Shown: in pieces, positions 27,606-35,473 of the stretch
How positions within the stretch are numbered: the first letter of the stretch is position 1
Layout of the letters: each line of letters starts with the position of its first letter
From: Ignavibacteriaceae bacterium
GTDB taxonomy: Bacteria > Bacteroidota > Ignavibacteria > Ignavibacteriales > Ignavibacteriaceae
Length of the DNA stretch: 35,473 nucleotides
Direction of reading: 5' to 3'
Assembly: GCA_013042995.1 (NCBI GenBank)
Contig: JABDPB010000164.1
Span: 1 to 35,473, forward strand
Position numbers and translations under genes: made by a program
Notes under the pieces: generated by a model
The model's database searches: none
Told to the model about the DNA's origin: nothing
Seen by the model: only the letters and a program-made list of their open reading frames with translations

Positions 27606-28688
27606 TTAATGAGTTAATTGTGCAGATCGTTTAAATGTTAAACCTGCATGTTTAAAGTCATCAATATGTTCTTTCTCAAATTCAATTCCTGTCATTCTGA
27701 AAAATCTTGGCCATCCAATTCGATTAATCCATTCACCCATTCTTTCATACGGTTTAGCATTTGCTGCCCAGATTTCTACCAGACTTTTTACAGCTTCAAC
27801 AACTTCCGGCCATCTCGGTGGATTGTTTGGTATAAATGGAATTGCAAGCTTTGAAAACATTGGTTCACTTCTTGCGTTTGAAACTTTACCGCCAACCCAA
27901 ATAGAAACACCATCGTTCAGTGGATCATTTAAAGGCATTGCAGGACAAACCGTATAACAATTAGCACAGAACATGCATCTTTCTTCAATAACTTCAACTG
28001 ATGGTTTACCTTCATATGTAGATGGTTTAATAGCTGCGGTTGGACAAGATGAAACAACCATCGGGATTTCACACATCTTATTTAAATTGCCGAAATTAGT
28101 CTTCGGTGGACGTCTATGAATTCCTAATATTGCAATATCGGAACAATGCACTGCACCGCACATATTTAAACAACAAGCTAGAGCAACACGAATTTTTGCT
28201 GGTAATTTTGTACTTGTAAAGTGATCAATTAATTCATCCATTACTGCTTTAACAATACCAGATGCATCAGTTGCCGCTGAATGACAATGAACCCATCCTT
28301 GAGTATGAACGATATTGGAAATTGCATTTCCAACTCCACCAACAGGGTGCCCAATTGCTTGTAAATCTTCAATTAAGGGATCTATTTTTGATTTTTCGCT
28401 TAATAAAAATTCCACATTATTTCGGCTAGTAAATCTTAAGTAGCCATCACAATACTTATCTGCAAGATCAGCGTATTTACGAATTTTATCAATACCTAGA
28501 AGTCTGGGGGAAGCGGCACGAACAGTAAATAATTTATCACCGGTTTCAGAAACATGAACCAATACACCGGGTTTAAGAATTTCGTGGTATTTCCACTTAC
28601 CATAATTTTCCTTAATAATAGGTGGTAAGAATTTTTCATAATGCGGAGGACCGATATCGGTTACTCTCTTCTTTTTCTCTTCAGCCAT
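27606..28688 (-). CDS. dsrB: dissimilatory sulfite reductase, beta subunit
   Basis: This 360-residue subunit of DsrAB reduces sulfite at the siroheme-[4Fe-4S] site. Motifs include [19 protein letters not shown] (129-147), cluster cysteines in [14 protein letters not shown] (171-184) and VSSCPTAAI (Cys215), then a ferredoxin domain with Cys238/241/244/248 ([12 protein letters not shown]). DsrB provides most of the catalytic siroheme pocket. It follows dsrA by 56 bases with an AAAAGGA ribosome binding site and is followed directly by dsrD. No truncation is visible. Confidence 0.98.
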   Translation of the reverse strand: MAEEKKKRVTDIGPPHYEKFLPPIIKENYGKWKYHEILKPGVLVHVSETGDKLFTVRAASPRLLGIDKIRKYADLADKYCDGYLRFTSRNNVEFLLSEKSKIDPLIEDLQAIGHPVGGVGNAISNIVHTQGWVHCHSAATDASGIVKAVMDELIDHFTSTKLPAKIRVALACCLNMCGAVHCSDIAILGIHRRPPKTNFGNLNKMCEIPMVVSSCPTAAIKPSTYEGKPSVEVIEERCMFCANCYTVCPAMPLNDPLNDGVSIWVGGKVSNARSEPMFSKLAIPFIPNNPPRWPEVVEAVKSLVEIWAANAKPYERMGEWINRIGWPRFFRMTGIEFEKEHIDDFKHAGLTFKRSAQLTH

Positions 28689-28744
28689 TTTTTAATTCCT
28701 TTTAATATATTTTTAATAAAACTTTTTTTGCTTAAAATTCAATG

Positions 28745-29953
28745 CTATTTTTCTTCTTCTTCTTCTTCACCTTCTTCATAATAATCTTCGTAAAATACGT
28801 ATGGGTTTTCGCGAGGATGGGCAACCATCTCAGGAATTGGTTCAAGGCCAATTTCTTCTAGGAAATTTCCCATTCCTACTCTCTGAATAAATTCACCGAC
28901 CCTTTCTCTGTTTTTACCATTCTCTGCCCATACATCGTGTATACTATCAACTAATTTAATTAAATCATCATAGGGTTCTTCAAGTTTTATAAACGGAACA
29001 ATTACTGAAGAAAGTAATGCACCTTCAACAATTGGTGCCTTAGATCCAATAAGAATAGTTGCTCCCCTATCTTTACCTGGACGAAGTGCTTTAGGCATTG
29101 CATTTATACAGTGCATACATTTTCTGCAAGATTTGTTATCTATGGCTAATCTTTTTCCATCCCAATCCATACATTTTGCAGGACAATTTTCGACTACGTC
29201 ATTTTGTATATCCATTCCTGCTTTAGCGTAATTTGTTATTTCTTCGTGATCCATTTGAATAGCATCACGCCAAGTTCCAATTATAGACATATCTGCTCTT
29301 GCAACTGAAGCAACGCAATCGTTGGGGCAGCCAGACATTTTAAATTTCCATTTATACGGAAAAGCCGGTCTGTGCAGTTCATCCTGATAATGCATAGTTA
29401 AAAAGTAAGTTAGTTTCATTGTGTCGTAGCAAGCCCATTCACATCTGGCCATTCCACAGCAGCAGCTTGGAGTTCTAACATCAGAACCAGATCCGCCTAA
29501 ATCAAATCCAACTTCAGTTAAATCACTGAATGTTGGTTCTAATTCATCTGTTTTTGTTCCGAGGAAAATAATATCACCAGTAGATCCATGCATATTAGTT
29601 AAACCCGAACCATGTTTTTCCCAGATGTCGCATAAATTTCTTAGTGCTTCTGAATTATAAAACCAACCGGCAGGTTGATTTATACGAAGCGTATGAAAGT
29701 GTGAAACATTTGGAAAATCTTCCGGAAGATCTGAATATCTTCCAATTACTCCACCGCCGTATCCCATCACACCCACAATACCGCCGTGCTTCCAGTGCCC
29801 TATTCTTTCCTCATAGGAACGTTCCAACTGACCAAGTAAATCCTTAGCCATGGGATTTTTTTTAGCCTCTTGCTTAATTTCAGTTACGAAACTTGGCCAA
29901 GCCCCTTTTTCGAGTTCGTCAAGTTTTGGTGTTTTACCATTATCATTAGCCAT
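28745..29953 (-). CDS. dsrA: dissimilatory sulfite reductase, alpha subunit
   Basis: This 402-residue protein carries siroheme-cluster cysteines in [12 protein letters not shown] (164-175, Cx5C) and SGCPNDC (Cys209, Cys213). Its ferredoxin insert ([10 protein letters not shown], then [15 protein letters not shown] at 276-290) has the CMHCIN signature usual for DsrA. It ends in an unusually acidic tail ([10 protein letters not shown]) encoded by a run of GAA repeats at about 28747-28775. It opens the dsrABDN-x-LC series; a 53-codon gene ends 58 bases upstream. Direction is inferred as reductive from linked dsrD. Confidence 0.98.
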   Translation of the reverse strand: MANDNGKTPKLDELEKGAWPSFVTEIKQEAKKNPMAKDLLGQLERSYEERIGHWKHGGIVGVMGYGGGVIGRYSDLPEDFPNVSHFHTLRINQPAGWFYNSEALRNLCDIWEKHGSGLTNMHGSTGDIIFLGTKTDELEPTFSDLTEVGFDLGGSGSDVRTPSCCCGMARCEWACYDTMKLTYFLTMHYQDELHRPAFPYKWKFKMSGCPNDCVASVARADMSIIGTWRDAIQMDHEEITNYAKAGMDIQNDVVENCPAKCMDWDGKRLAIDNKSCRKCMHCINAMPKALRPGKDRGATILIGSKAPIVEGALLSSVIVPFIKLEEPYDDLIKLVDSIHDVWAENGKNRERVGEFIQRVGMGNFLEEIGLEPIPEMVAHPRENPYVFYEDYYEEGEEEEEEK

Positions 29954-30011
29954 TGTTACTCCCTTTTAGTTTAAGAGTTATTAATACTTTAAAGTTTAAG
30001 TTTTATTCATT

Positions 30012-30173
30012 TTAATGCTGAACAGGAAAAAATGTATAACTTACCCAGATAAGTATTCCTAATAGAATAATTCCCAATCCAATACTCCAACCTATAAGTT
30101 TTTTTTCGACAGGAATTAAAGGTTCGTATTCCATTTTTTTTAGTTCGTCCGAAAATTTTGCTTCTTCTTTCAT
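30012..30173 (-). CDS. 53-residue single-helix membrane protein
   Basis: A short frame starts with ATG at 30173 and ends with TAA at 30012. The protein has an acidic/basic N-terminus (MKEEAKFSDELKKMEYEPLI), then one hydrophobic helix (about 27-47, IGWSIGLGIILLGILIWVSY) and the tail TFFPVQH. It starts 19 bases after the YeiH-like transporter stop and precedes dsrA. It may be a small accessory subunit of that transporter. Support comes from reading-frame integrity, position and the clean transmembrane helix; no family is recognised. Confidence 0.68.
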   Translation of the reverse strand: MKEEAKFSDELKKMEYEPLIPVEKKLIGWSIGLGIILLGILIWVSYTFFPVQH

Positions 30174-30192
30174 TTAATCCAGCTGATTTTTG

Positions 30193-31638
30193 TTAAACTA
30201 CTGGCGGTGTTACGCCATTAAAAAATAACCAGGATATTATTAATCCAATCCATATAATAAAACCAAAGAGACACAGCAAGTACACAACAGCAAGCTTGCC
30301 AATCCCTTCTTCTTTTAATTTTTTAAAGTTTGAAACCACGCCAATTGTAAAAAACGTAAGTACGAAAAACATTTTTCTAAAACCATTTGCCTCGTTAGCT
30401 GCAGCTTTTGCATTGTCTATAACTTCGGGAAATAAAATGCAAAGTCCGAGAAATACTAGAAAAGTTATTCCGTATCCTAAAACAAACTTCGGAAACCTGT
30501 CCCAAATTTCTCTTACTCTAACTTTGTCTGCATTTTGTTTTTTATCAAATTTTGAACACCAAATAATTGCAAGGATGAATGCCCACACTCCAATAAAAAT
30601 ATCAATGAATACTTTTACAGTTGTAGTGGTCATTACTATCCAGCCTTCTTTATAATTCACTCCTGTTTCTGCTAAAACTTTTGCTCTTATAAGTGCATCT
30701 GTTATTGCACCGCTAGCTACAGCAGCACCATCCGTTTTTACCGCAAGTCCCATCCATGCACCTGCAACCATCGGTTCTTCCCATAAAAAAATCTGCGCTA
30801 AAAACGGAAGCAGTATAAGCTCAAGTACTGCAAAGACAACAACTAATGAAGAAACCATAATAGGAATGATTGGTCGTGCACGAATAGCACCACCTGTGGC
30901 AATTGCTGCTGACACACCGCAGATTGAAATTCCGGATGCCAGCGGAGCAGCCCATTCTTTACTAAATTTGAAATATTTACGTGCAATGAAATAAACTAGT
31001 GCCCAATAAATAAGATATGCTTCAATAATTGCACACAAGCCACGGAACATAACTGATGAAGCTAAGCCCAGGGACTCAGCGGCTTTAACACCAAGTGCTC
31101 CACCCATAATTACAATTGCAGTTTTTATAAAGAGTTCTGGTTTAGTTGCGGGTTTTAATTTATTTACAAGGCCTGGGAAGAAATTTCCAATTATCAATCC
31201 TGCTAGAAGTGCGATAATATAGCCAGCCTCCCCTGTTAAATTTAACGACCAAGAAAGATCGAACTGGCTAAGCTTATCTGAAGTGGCTGCAATGTATGCA
31301 AAGTGTCCGGCAACCCAGCACAAATAGCTTATAAAAAAAACAAGACTGAATGGGATAATGAAATTTTTAAATTTTTCACCCATCGCTTTTACACCAATAC
31401 CAAGAATTGCTAACATAAAAATAAAGGTTAGCAAAAGTGAAGCGATACCGGGCATACTTTCATAATTTTTTGAGATCGCCGAAAATGATTCAGTAATATC
31501 AGTCCAGACTTTGGCTTTAATTCCCCACCCAAGAATATCAGCTTCAAAGAAAAGCCCAAGAGAGAGTATAAACACAAAAAGACCTATCCACAACGAAAGC
31601 CAATCTTCGCTAATGAAAGATCTTTTCTCCGAGACCAT
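30193..31638 (-). CDS. YeiH/PF03601-type putative sulfate/anion transporter
   Basis: This 481-residue membrane protein has about twelve helices and the family signature SGISICGVSAAIATGGAIRA near the middle, plus KTAIVIMGGALG and WMGLAVKTDGAAVASGAITD. The family is annotated as putative sulfate exporters, and direction and substrate are mostly untested. It is longer than the usual ~350 residues because of an N-terminal extension with extra helices (to about 130). It is first in the island's gene series and the only transporter in the window, so sulfate uptake or sulfite export is a reasonable guess. An AGAGGA ribosome binding site precedes the ATG. Confidence 0.85.
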   Translation of the reverse strand: MVSEKRSFISEDWLSLWIGLFVFILSLGLFFEADILGWGIKAKVWTDITESFSAISKNYESMPGIASLLLTFIFMLAILGIGVKAMGEKFKNFIIPFSLVFFISYLCWVAGHFAYIAATSDKLSQFDLSWSLNLTGEAGYIIALLAGLIIGNFFPGLVNKLKPATKPELFIKTAIVIMGGALGVKAAESLGLASSVMFRGLCAIIEAYLIYWALVYFIARKYFKFSKEWAAPLASGISICGVSAAIATGGAIRARPIIPIMVSSLVVVFAVLELILLPFLAQIFLWEEPMVAGAWMGLAVKTDGAAVASGAITDALIRAKVLAETGVNYKEGWIVMTTTTVKVFIDIFIGVWAFILAIIWCSKFDKKQNADKVRVREIWDRFPKFVLGYGITFLVFLGLCILFPEVIDNAKAAANEANGFRKMFFVLTFFTIGVVSNFKKLKEEGIGKLAVVYLLCLFGFIIWIGLIISWLFFNGVTPPVV

Positions 31639-31660
31639 AACAATCCTCTTTCGGAAATCT

Positions 31661-31702
31661 ATTATAAGAATACTGACTAAACGTAATTAAGCACTAACGT
31701 AA
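31661..31702 (-). promoter_or_regulatory. candidate promoter and direct-repeat operator for the island
   Basis: On the minus strand a perfect TATAAT lies at 31666-31661, about 22 bases before the YeiH-like gene ATG. A weak -35 (TTAATT) lies 18 bases upstream. Overlapping that region is a direct repeat: TTACGTTAGT (31702-31693) and TTACGTTTAGT (31686-31676), 16 bases apart. Two same-face copies one and a half helical turns apart suggest a regulator site. This would drive the transporter and possibly dsrAB. No start site is known. Confidence 0.35.
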
Positions 31703-31796
31703 AATCAATAAAAAATTAAGTTTTGTATACTATGTGTTGTATCTCTTAGCGGGGTAAATTAAGGTCTATGGGAAGGGTTATAAATAATTCTTATTT

Positions 31797-32933
31797 TCAT
31801 TTTATTGGTATGTGCATTGACCTGACTGCTAGTTCCACAATGAATGTTCTCATCTGATTACTATCCAATGATAGGTTTAGCGGTTCTGGTAATGTTCCGC
31901 AATTAAAATTTGTGAAGTGTGTTACGTGTGGTTGTTGCAAGTACAATGAAAGTCTGCTAAAGCCAAGCGGCATTGGTGCAAGCATCCACCACGCAATCCA
32001 GCCATTGATGATAGGATATGGATCATAATGAATCATATGGAATTTTTCAAACCTTTTATGGAAAGCTGCAAGCAATCCTTCGAAACGTGTTTTGTGTTTC
32101 ATCTGCATTCTTTCCTTTAACCTTTCCACTACTCTATCCTGCGAATTAAGAACCAAATTTTTCATACGTTTATCTTTAAAAATCACCAAGTAATTATCCA
32201 GATGAAATCTCTGGTTCGCCTCATAAGCATTAATAGCCTCCAAAATCAAATGCCGATTATCTATTGAATGGTAAATTTTATGTTTTAAATCTTTATCGTA
32301 AAAAGTTCGGGTAAAATTGTGATAAGAAGATGCAAACGGAAAAACTACATTTAGAGCATCTTCAATAACTTTTGAACCATAAGACATAAAAGTAGGGCAT
32401 AAAATTCCCCTACAGTTCATTCTGTCTAATAGAGTTATCCATAATTCAGTTGATTCTCTTTTTCCAATCTCAAAACCTAGAACAACAGTTGAAAGTGCAT
32501 CTATAGCAAGCGCAAGGAACATACAATTTTCATCACTCTCATTCGATGAGCAATTAAATTTTGTTCCGACTAAGTGAATTAACCTTGATTCATGCTTCGG
32601 AGAACTTGCATCCAAATAATCTTCCCAATGCGAGCAGCCCAAGAGGTATTTTCTAACTTTCTGATTGATCCTTGTTGGTGAGTTTGGATAAATTGAACGT
32701 AAATCCCTGTAAGAATATCCGCTTAAATAAGCTTCGGTGAGTGCTCCAAAATCAGGAGCTTTTTTTGTTAGTTTACTTTCAACCCATGTTTTGTGGCAGA
32801 ATCGGCATCGGTATCGTGGATTATTAGTAGAAGTCTTTCCGTGTTTAATTACCCGTAAACTATTGCAATAAGGGCATTTAATATCTATCGAGTTCCGAAT
32901 AGATTCTTCTATATATTTTTTATGCATTACCAA
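31797..32933 (-). CDS. transposase-derived zinc-ribbon protein, probably catalytically dead
   Basis: This 378-residue protein has a zinc ribbon (Cys20, Cys23, Cys43, Cys46), a helix-turn-helix near 63-98, and an RNase-H-like core similar to IS1/IS1595/IS256-type DDE transposases. Where such enzymes have DGT for the first Asp, this protein reads LVGTKF (Val122). Where the second Asp is expected (TDG...), it reads MSYGSKVIEDALNVVFP (Tyr185). Both aspartates thus appear lost while the frame is intact over its full length. I saw no convincing terminal inverted repeats or target duplication. It may be a domesticated DNA-binding protein or a decayed element at the island edge. Confidence 0.7.
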   Translation of the reverse strand: MVMHKKYIEESIRNSIDIKCPYCNSLRVIKHGKTSTNNPRYRCRFCHKTWVESKLTKKAPDFGALTEAYLSGYSYRDLRSIYPNSPTRINQKVRKYLLGCSHWEDYLDASSPKHESRLIHLVGTKFNCSSNESDENCMFLALAIDALSTVVLGFEIGKRESTELWITLLDRMNCRGILCPTFMSYGSKVIEDALNVVFPFASSYHNFTRTFYDKDLKHKIYHSIDNRHLILEAINAYEANQRFHLDNYLVIFKDKRMKNLVLNSQDRVVERLKERMQMKHKTRFEGLLAAFHKRFEKFHMIHYDPYPIINGWIAWWMLAPMPLGFSRLSLYLQQPHVTHFTNFNCGTLPEPLNLSLDSNQMRTFIVELAVRSMHIPIK

Positions 32934-33369
32934 AATTTAATGAAAAATTACTGTTTTTTTAAATTATTAGTATTTATTTGTCACGTCCTTTAAAACGCAA
33001 ATCAACTAATAATTTATTGTTCCAATCATTACTAAAAATGTTTTTTATTTAAATCAATTAAAAAATACCTTCCCAATTCAAATTAGGAAAATATTTGCAT
33101 TAGTTTAATTATTATTTCTAGTTTATTTTTTACATGCCAAACTTAATTAAGCAATATAATTTAAGTTTATTTATTGTTATTGTTAATTTTATTTGCTGTT
33201 TTCAATGAACACTACCAAGAAGTGCCAACAAGCAGTATACAAAAAACTAATTTGTTTTGATTAAATACTTTATACTGCTTAATTTTTAATGAAGCTACAT
33301 ATTTTAGATTGATAAACAAACTTAAAAATCAAGTGGCATTTTCTACTTATAAATTTTGGATGATTTACA
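32934..33369. other. AT-rich intergenic region between divergent genes
   Basis: These 436 bases separate the transposase-like gene (minus) from the macro-domain gene (plus) and hold no plausible coding frame. They are very AT-rich with many T and A runs. Two inverted repeats stand out: one at 33139-33168 (AAACTTAATTA with TAATTTAAGTTT) and one at 33230-33280. Promoters for both divergent genes must lie here, but no -35/-10 pair is clear enough to call. Confidence 0.6.
33230..33280. repeat. perfect 10-base inverted repeat upstream of macro-domain operon
   Basis: AAGCAGTATA at 33230-33239 is repeated inverted as TATACTGCTT at 33271-33280. The two arms are separated by 31 bases of AT-rich sequence (about four helical turns from centre to centre). 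It lies 90-140 bases before the macro-domain gene start. It could be a looping operator, a cruciform or an element end; no T tract follows, so a terminator is unlikely. Confidence 0.5.
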
Positions 33370-33903
33370 ATGCTGCAAACTAACATCAACAACTCTATTA
33401 TAAAAATTATCATAGACGATCTGACGAATCTTGAAACAGAAGCAATTGTCTTTTACGCACAGTCCGATCTTAAATTGGGCTCAGGATTTGGAAATGCAAT
33501 AGCAATAAGAGGAGGTGCCTCGATTCAGGATGAATTAAACACCTTCAATCCGATTTCAGTTACAGAAGCAGTTATTACAGGTGCTGGTGATCTGAAAGCA
33601 GGTTATATAGTTCATGCTGTTGGTCCCCGTTTCCAGGAACCGAAGAGTGACAAAAAACTAGCTAAAACAATGCATAGTGTTTTGAAACTTGCAGATGAAA
33701 AAGGAATAAAAAGAATTGCATTCCCACCAATGGGAACGGGTTTTTATGGAATTCCATTGGACACCTCTGCACAAATAATGCTAAATGCAATTAGTGATTA
33801 TCTTTCAAACAAAAATAACTTTAGTGAAGTATTAATTTGTACAATGGATAACAGAGAATATTCGGCATTTGAAAAAAACTGGTTGGTTAAAGAAAAAGTT
33901 TAA
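33370..33903 (+). CDS. macro-domain protein with altered ADP-ribose loop
   Basis: This 177-residue soluble protein is a stand-alone macro domain, a fold that binds or cleaves ADP-ribose groups. Visible features are IKIIIDDLTNLETEAIV (11-27), the glycine-rich loop DLKLGSGFGNAI (33-44), VHAVGPRF, and the phosphate loop FPPMGTGFYGIP. The usual NAAN catalytic/binding motif is replaced by FYAQ (28-31), so the Asn used by hydrolases is missing. It may bind ligand without hydrolysing it or have a changed substrate. It is the first gene of a plus-strand operon with a cytochrome b and an HdrD-like protein. Why it is linked to respiratory genes is unknown. Confidence 0.85.
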   Translation: MLQTNINNSIIKIIIDDLTNLETEAIVFYAQSDLKLGSGFGNAIAIRGGASIQDELNTFNPISVTEAVITGAGDLKAGYIVHAVGPRFQEPKSDKKLAKTMHSVLKLADEKGIKRIAFPPMGTGFYGIPLDTSAQIMLNAISDYLSNKNNFSEVLICTMDNREYSAFEKNWLVKEKV

Positions 33904-33913
33904 AGGAAAATTT

Positions 33914-34612
33914 ATGAGCGATCTACTATATTTTTCAGAACATACATTACAGGAAGTTGCCCTGATTTTTATGGCAGTAGTTTACACACTGCGTATCAGG
34001 TGGTTGTTCAAATTTAAAGGCGGAAAGGAACGGCAGGCACCGACCGGAAGTCCGGATACTACCAAACGCAAAGGAATAATTTATTCGTGGGCTGCGATTG
34101 TGATGCCATGGTCTATGGAAAGTACAAGACAAAAGTCTTTTTTCTATACACAGTTTATAGTTTTCCATTTAGGCGTTGTAGCTGCAATCCTACTTTCATT
34201 TCTAATTCCTTATGCACCCTCGCTGCTTGAATCATCAGTGCTAGTTTTAATTTTTCAAATAATAATAGGTTTAGCTTTTGTTATTGGATGTGGACGAATT
34301 GTGCGCAGAATAACAAACAATTACATTAGAGCAATAAGTTCACCTGATGATTACTTTTCACTGATTCTTCTTACAGTGTGGTTTGGATTTGCATTTTTTG
34401 CAGTTCCAAATAATTACCAGCAGGGCGAAGGAATTCTTCTAACATATTTTTTCTTAACTGCATTTTTCCTGATGTATGTTCCTTTCAGTAAAATTTCACA
34501 TTATCTTTACTATCCATTCTCAAGATACTGGTTCGGAAAAAGTATGGGTTACAGGGGTGTTTATCCAATGAGTCGCAGCACCAAACAAGAAGGAGTAGAA
34601 TATGGGAACTAA
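33914..34612 (+). CDS. NarI/TmcC-like cytochrome b membrane subunit
   Basis: The protein has 232 residues from ATG 33914, which has an AAAGGA ribosome binding site; an upstream in-frame ATG at 33869 would overlap the macro-domain gene and is less likely. About five or six helices are visible, with His in FYTQFIVFHLGVV and in MYVPFSKISHYLYYPFS, fitting a NarI/HdrE/TmcC-type heme-b subunit. It would anchor the adjoining HdrD-like protein to the membrane and connect it to menaquinone. It overlaps the next gene by 11 bases. The family is shared with DsrM and QmoC, so exact complex identity (Tmc-like, Hme-like or HdrDE-like) is uncertain. Confidence 0.8.
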   Translation: MSDLLYFSEHTLQEVALIFMAVVYTLRIRWLFKFKGGKERQAPTGSPDTTKRKGIIYSWAAIVMPWSMESTRQKSFFYTQFIVFHLGVVAAILLSFLIPYAPSLLESSVLVLIFQIIIGLAFVIGCGRIVRRITNNYIRAISSPDDYFSLILLTVWFGFAFFAVPNNYQQGEGILLTYFFLTAFFLMYVPFSKISHYLYYPFSRYWFGKSMGYRGVYPMSRSTKQEGVEYGN

Positions 34613-35473
34613 TAGCAGATCTCATAAAGCTGAAAAAGTTATTGAAAGAATGGGAAAAAAGCTCAACCGGCAAATGGTTACATCTCTTGCCGGATGCGTG
34701 CACTGTGGAATGTGTATTGAAACTTGTCATTATGTCAAAGCCAATCCTGGTGATCCAACTTATGCACCTGTTTATAAAGCAGATCAAATAAGAAAAATAT
34801 TTAAACGACATTACGACTGGACCGGAAGAGTTTTTCCATGGTGGGTGAAATCAAAAAGTGTCCACACAGATGAAGAACTTGAAGAACTAAAAGATATAGT
34901 TTTTGGAAAATGTACAAACTGCCGCAGATGCTCAGTTAATTGTCCTATGGGTGTTGATTATGCAACTTTTAATCGTATGGCTCGCGGGTTGCTCGTTTCG
35001 GTCGGCGTCATGCCGGAAGGTGTTGCGGTTGTTAGTAAAGATCAGTGGGAAATCGGAAACCAGATGGGGGTTCTCAAAGAGGAATATCTTGATACTTTAG
35101 ATTGGATGCAGGAAGAATTGCAAAGCGAATTTGAGGATCCAAATATAAAAATTCCAATTGATAAAAAAGATGCCGATATAGTTTACTCGATTAATCCGCG
35201 CGAAGTTAAATACGACCCGCGAACTATTGCAGATGCTGCAAAGATATTTCACTTTGCGGGTGAAAACTGGACAATGCCAAGTGAAGGATGGGATATGACT
35301 AACTTCGGGTTGTTTTCGGGCGATGATGAACTTGGTGGTGCAGTTGCAAGACGGTTATATGAAAAGGTTGAGGAGCTGGGCGGGAAAAAATTAGTTATTT
35401 CTGAATGCGGACATGGTTACCGATCAACGAGATGCGAGGCTCCAAATTGGGGCGGATATGATGTTCCGTTTGA
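34602..35473 (+). CDS. HdrD/TmcB-like iron-sulfur protein, C-terminus outside window
   Basis: The frame opens at ATG 34602 behind an AAGGAG site and stays open for 290 codons to the window end. It has two [4Fe-4S] motifs, Cys32/35/38/42 (GCVHCGMCIETC) and Cys104/107/110/114 (CTNCRRCSVNCPMG), and near the end the start of an HdrD-type CCG region (LVISECGHGYRS). Such proteins reduce or oxidise disulfide-like partners or exchange electrons with cytochromes c. Together with the preceding cytochrome b it would form a TmcBC- or HdrDE-like module. It may be a second quinone-linked complex acting alongside DsrMK. TmcA-like cytochrome c3 is not in view. Confidence 0.85.
   Translation, partial: MGTNSRSHKAEKVIERMGKKLNRQMVTSLAGCVHCGMCIETCHYVKANPGDPTYAPVYKADQIRKIFKRHYDWTGRVFPWWVKSKSVHTDEELEELKDIVFGKCTNCRRCSVNCPMGVDYATFNRMARGLLVSVGVMPEGVAVVSKDQWEIGNQMGVLKEEYLDTLDWMQEELQSEFEDPNIKIPIDKKDADIVYSINPREVKYDPRTIADAAKIFHFAGENWTMPSEGWDMTNFGLFSGDDELGGAVARRLYEKVEELGGKKLVISECGHGYRSTRCEAPNWGGYDVPF

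Noticed and set aside
31769-33075. GGGAAGG on the left and CCTTCCC on the right of the transposase-like gene as terminal inverted repeats
   Set aside because: Only seven bases match and flanking bases do not; without a target duplication this is most likely chance.
33869-33913. Upstream in-frame start for the cytochrome b gene
   Set aside because: It would overlap the end of the macro-domain gene and add a basic stretch; the ATG at 33914 has an AAAGGA site at suitable spacing.
1-35473. tRNA, rRNA genes or CRISPR arrays
   Set aside because: No cloverleaf-like segments, rRNA-like stretches or regularly spaced repeats were recognised in the short gaps between genes.

Overview
The window is AT-rich and carries what looks like a complete dissimilatory sulfate-reduction island. 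Twenty-nine minus-strand genes run without interruption from about 31638 down to the left edge. Together they cover sulfate activation, APS reduction, sulfite reduction, DsrC and both quinone-linked membrane complexes (Qmo and DsrMKJOP). Clear AGGAG-type ribosome binding sites precede many genes. The low GC, the Ile/Lys-rich proteins and the combination dsrAB + dsrD + dsrL fit an uncultured sulfate reducer of an Ignavibacteriota/Chlorobi-like or other non-proteobacterial lineage. That placement is inference; only a DsrAB or marker-gene tree could settle it.

In transcription order (right to left) the layout is as follows. (a) 31638-30012: a YeiH-type anion transporter and a 53-residue one-helix protein. 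(b) 29953-23338: dsrA, dsrB, dsrD, dsrN, a ferritin-like helical protein, dsrL and dsrC, followed by a large RNA-type hairpin. (c) 23191-17653: an RsbRD-type protein, then dsrM, K, J, O and P. (d) 17643-14720: an NADH persulfide/CoA-disulfide reductase with a rhodanese domain, and glutamyl-tRNA reductase (hemA) for tetrapyrrole supply. (e) 14681-7216: qmoA, qmoB, sat, aprB and aprA, ending in tandem terminator hairpins. (f) 6991-2645: K+-dependent membrane pyrophosphatase, a zinc-ribbon protein, a YkgJ-type cysteine-cluster protein and qmoC. (g) 2574-1: a membrane histidine kinase, a single-domain response regulator and a second, truncated soluble kinase.

Functionally, Sat makes APS and pyrophosphate, and HppA uses the pyrophosphate to pump ions. 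AprBA, fed by QmoABC, reduces APS to sulfite. DsrAB, with siroheme amidated by DsrN, loads sulfite sulfur onto DsrC. The DsrC trisulfide is reduced through DsrMKJOP, and DsrL gives a possible NAD(P)H link to DsrAB.

To the right of the island lie a transposase-derived protein that appears to lack its catalytic aspartates (31797-32933) and a 436-base AT-rich gap with inverted repeats. A divergent plus-strand operon follows: an unusual macro-domain protein, a b-type cytochrome and an HdrD/TmcB-like iron-sulfur protein cut by the window end. No tRNA, rRNA or CRISPR array was seen.
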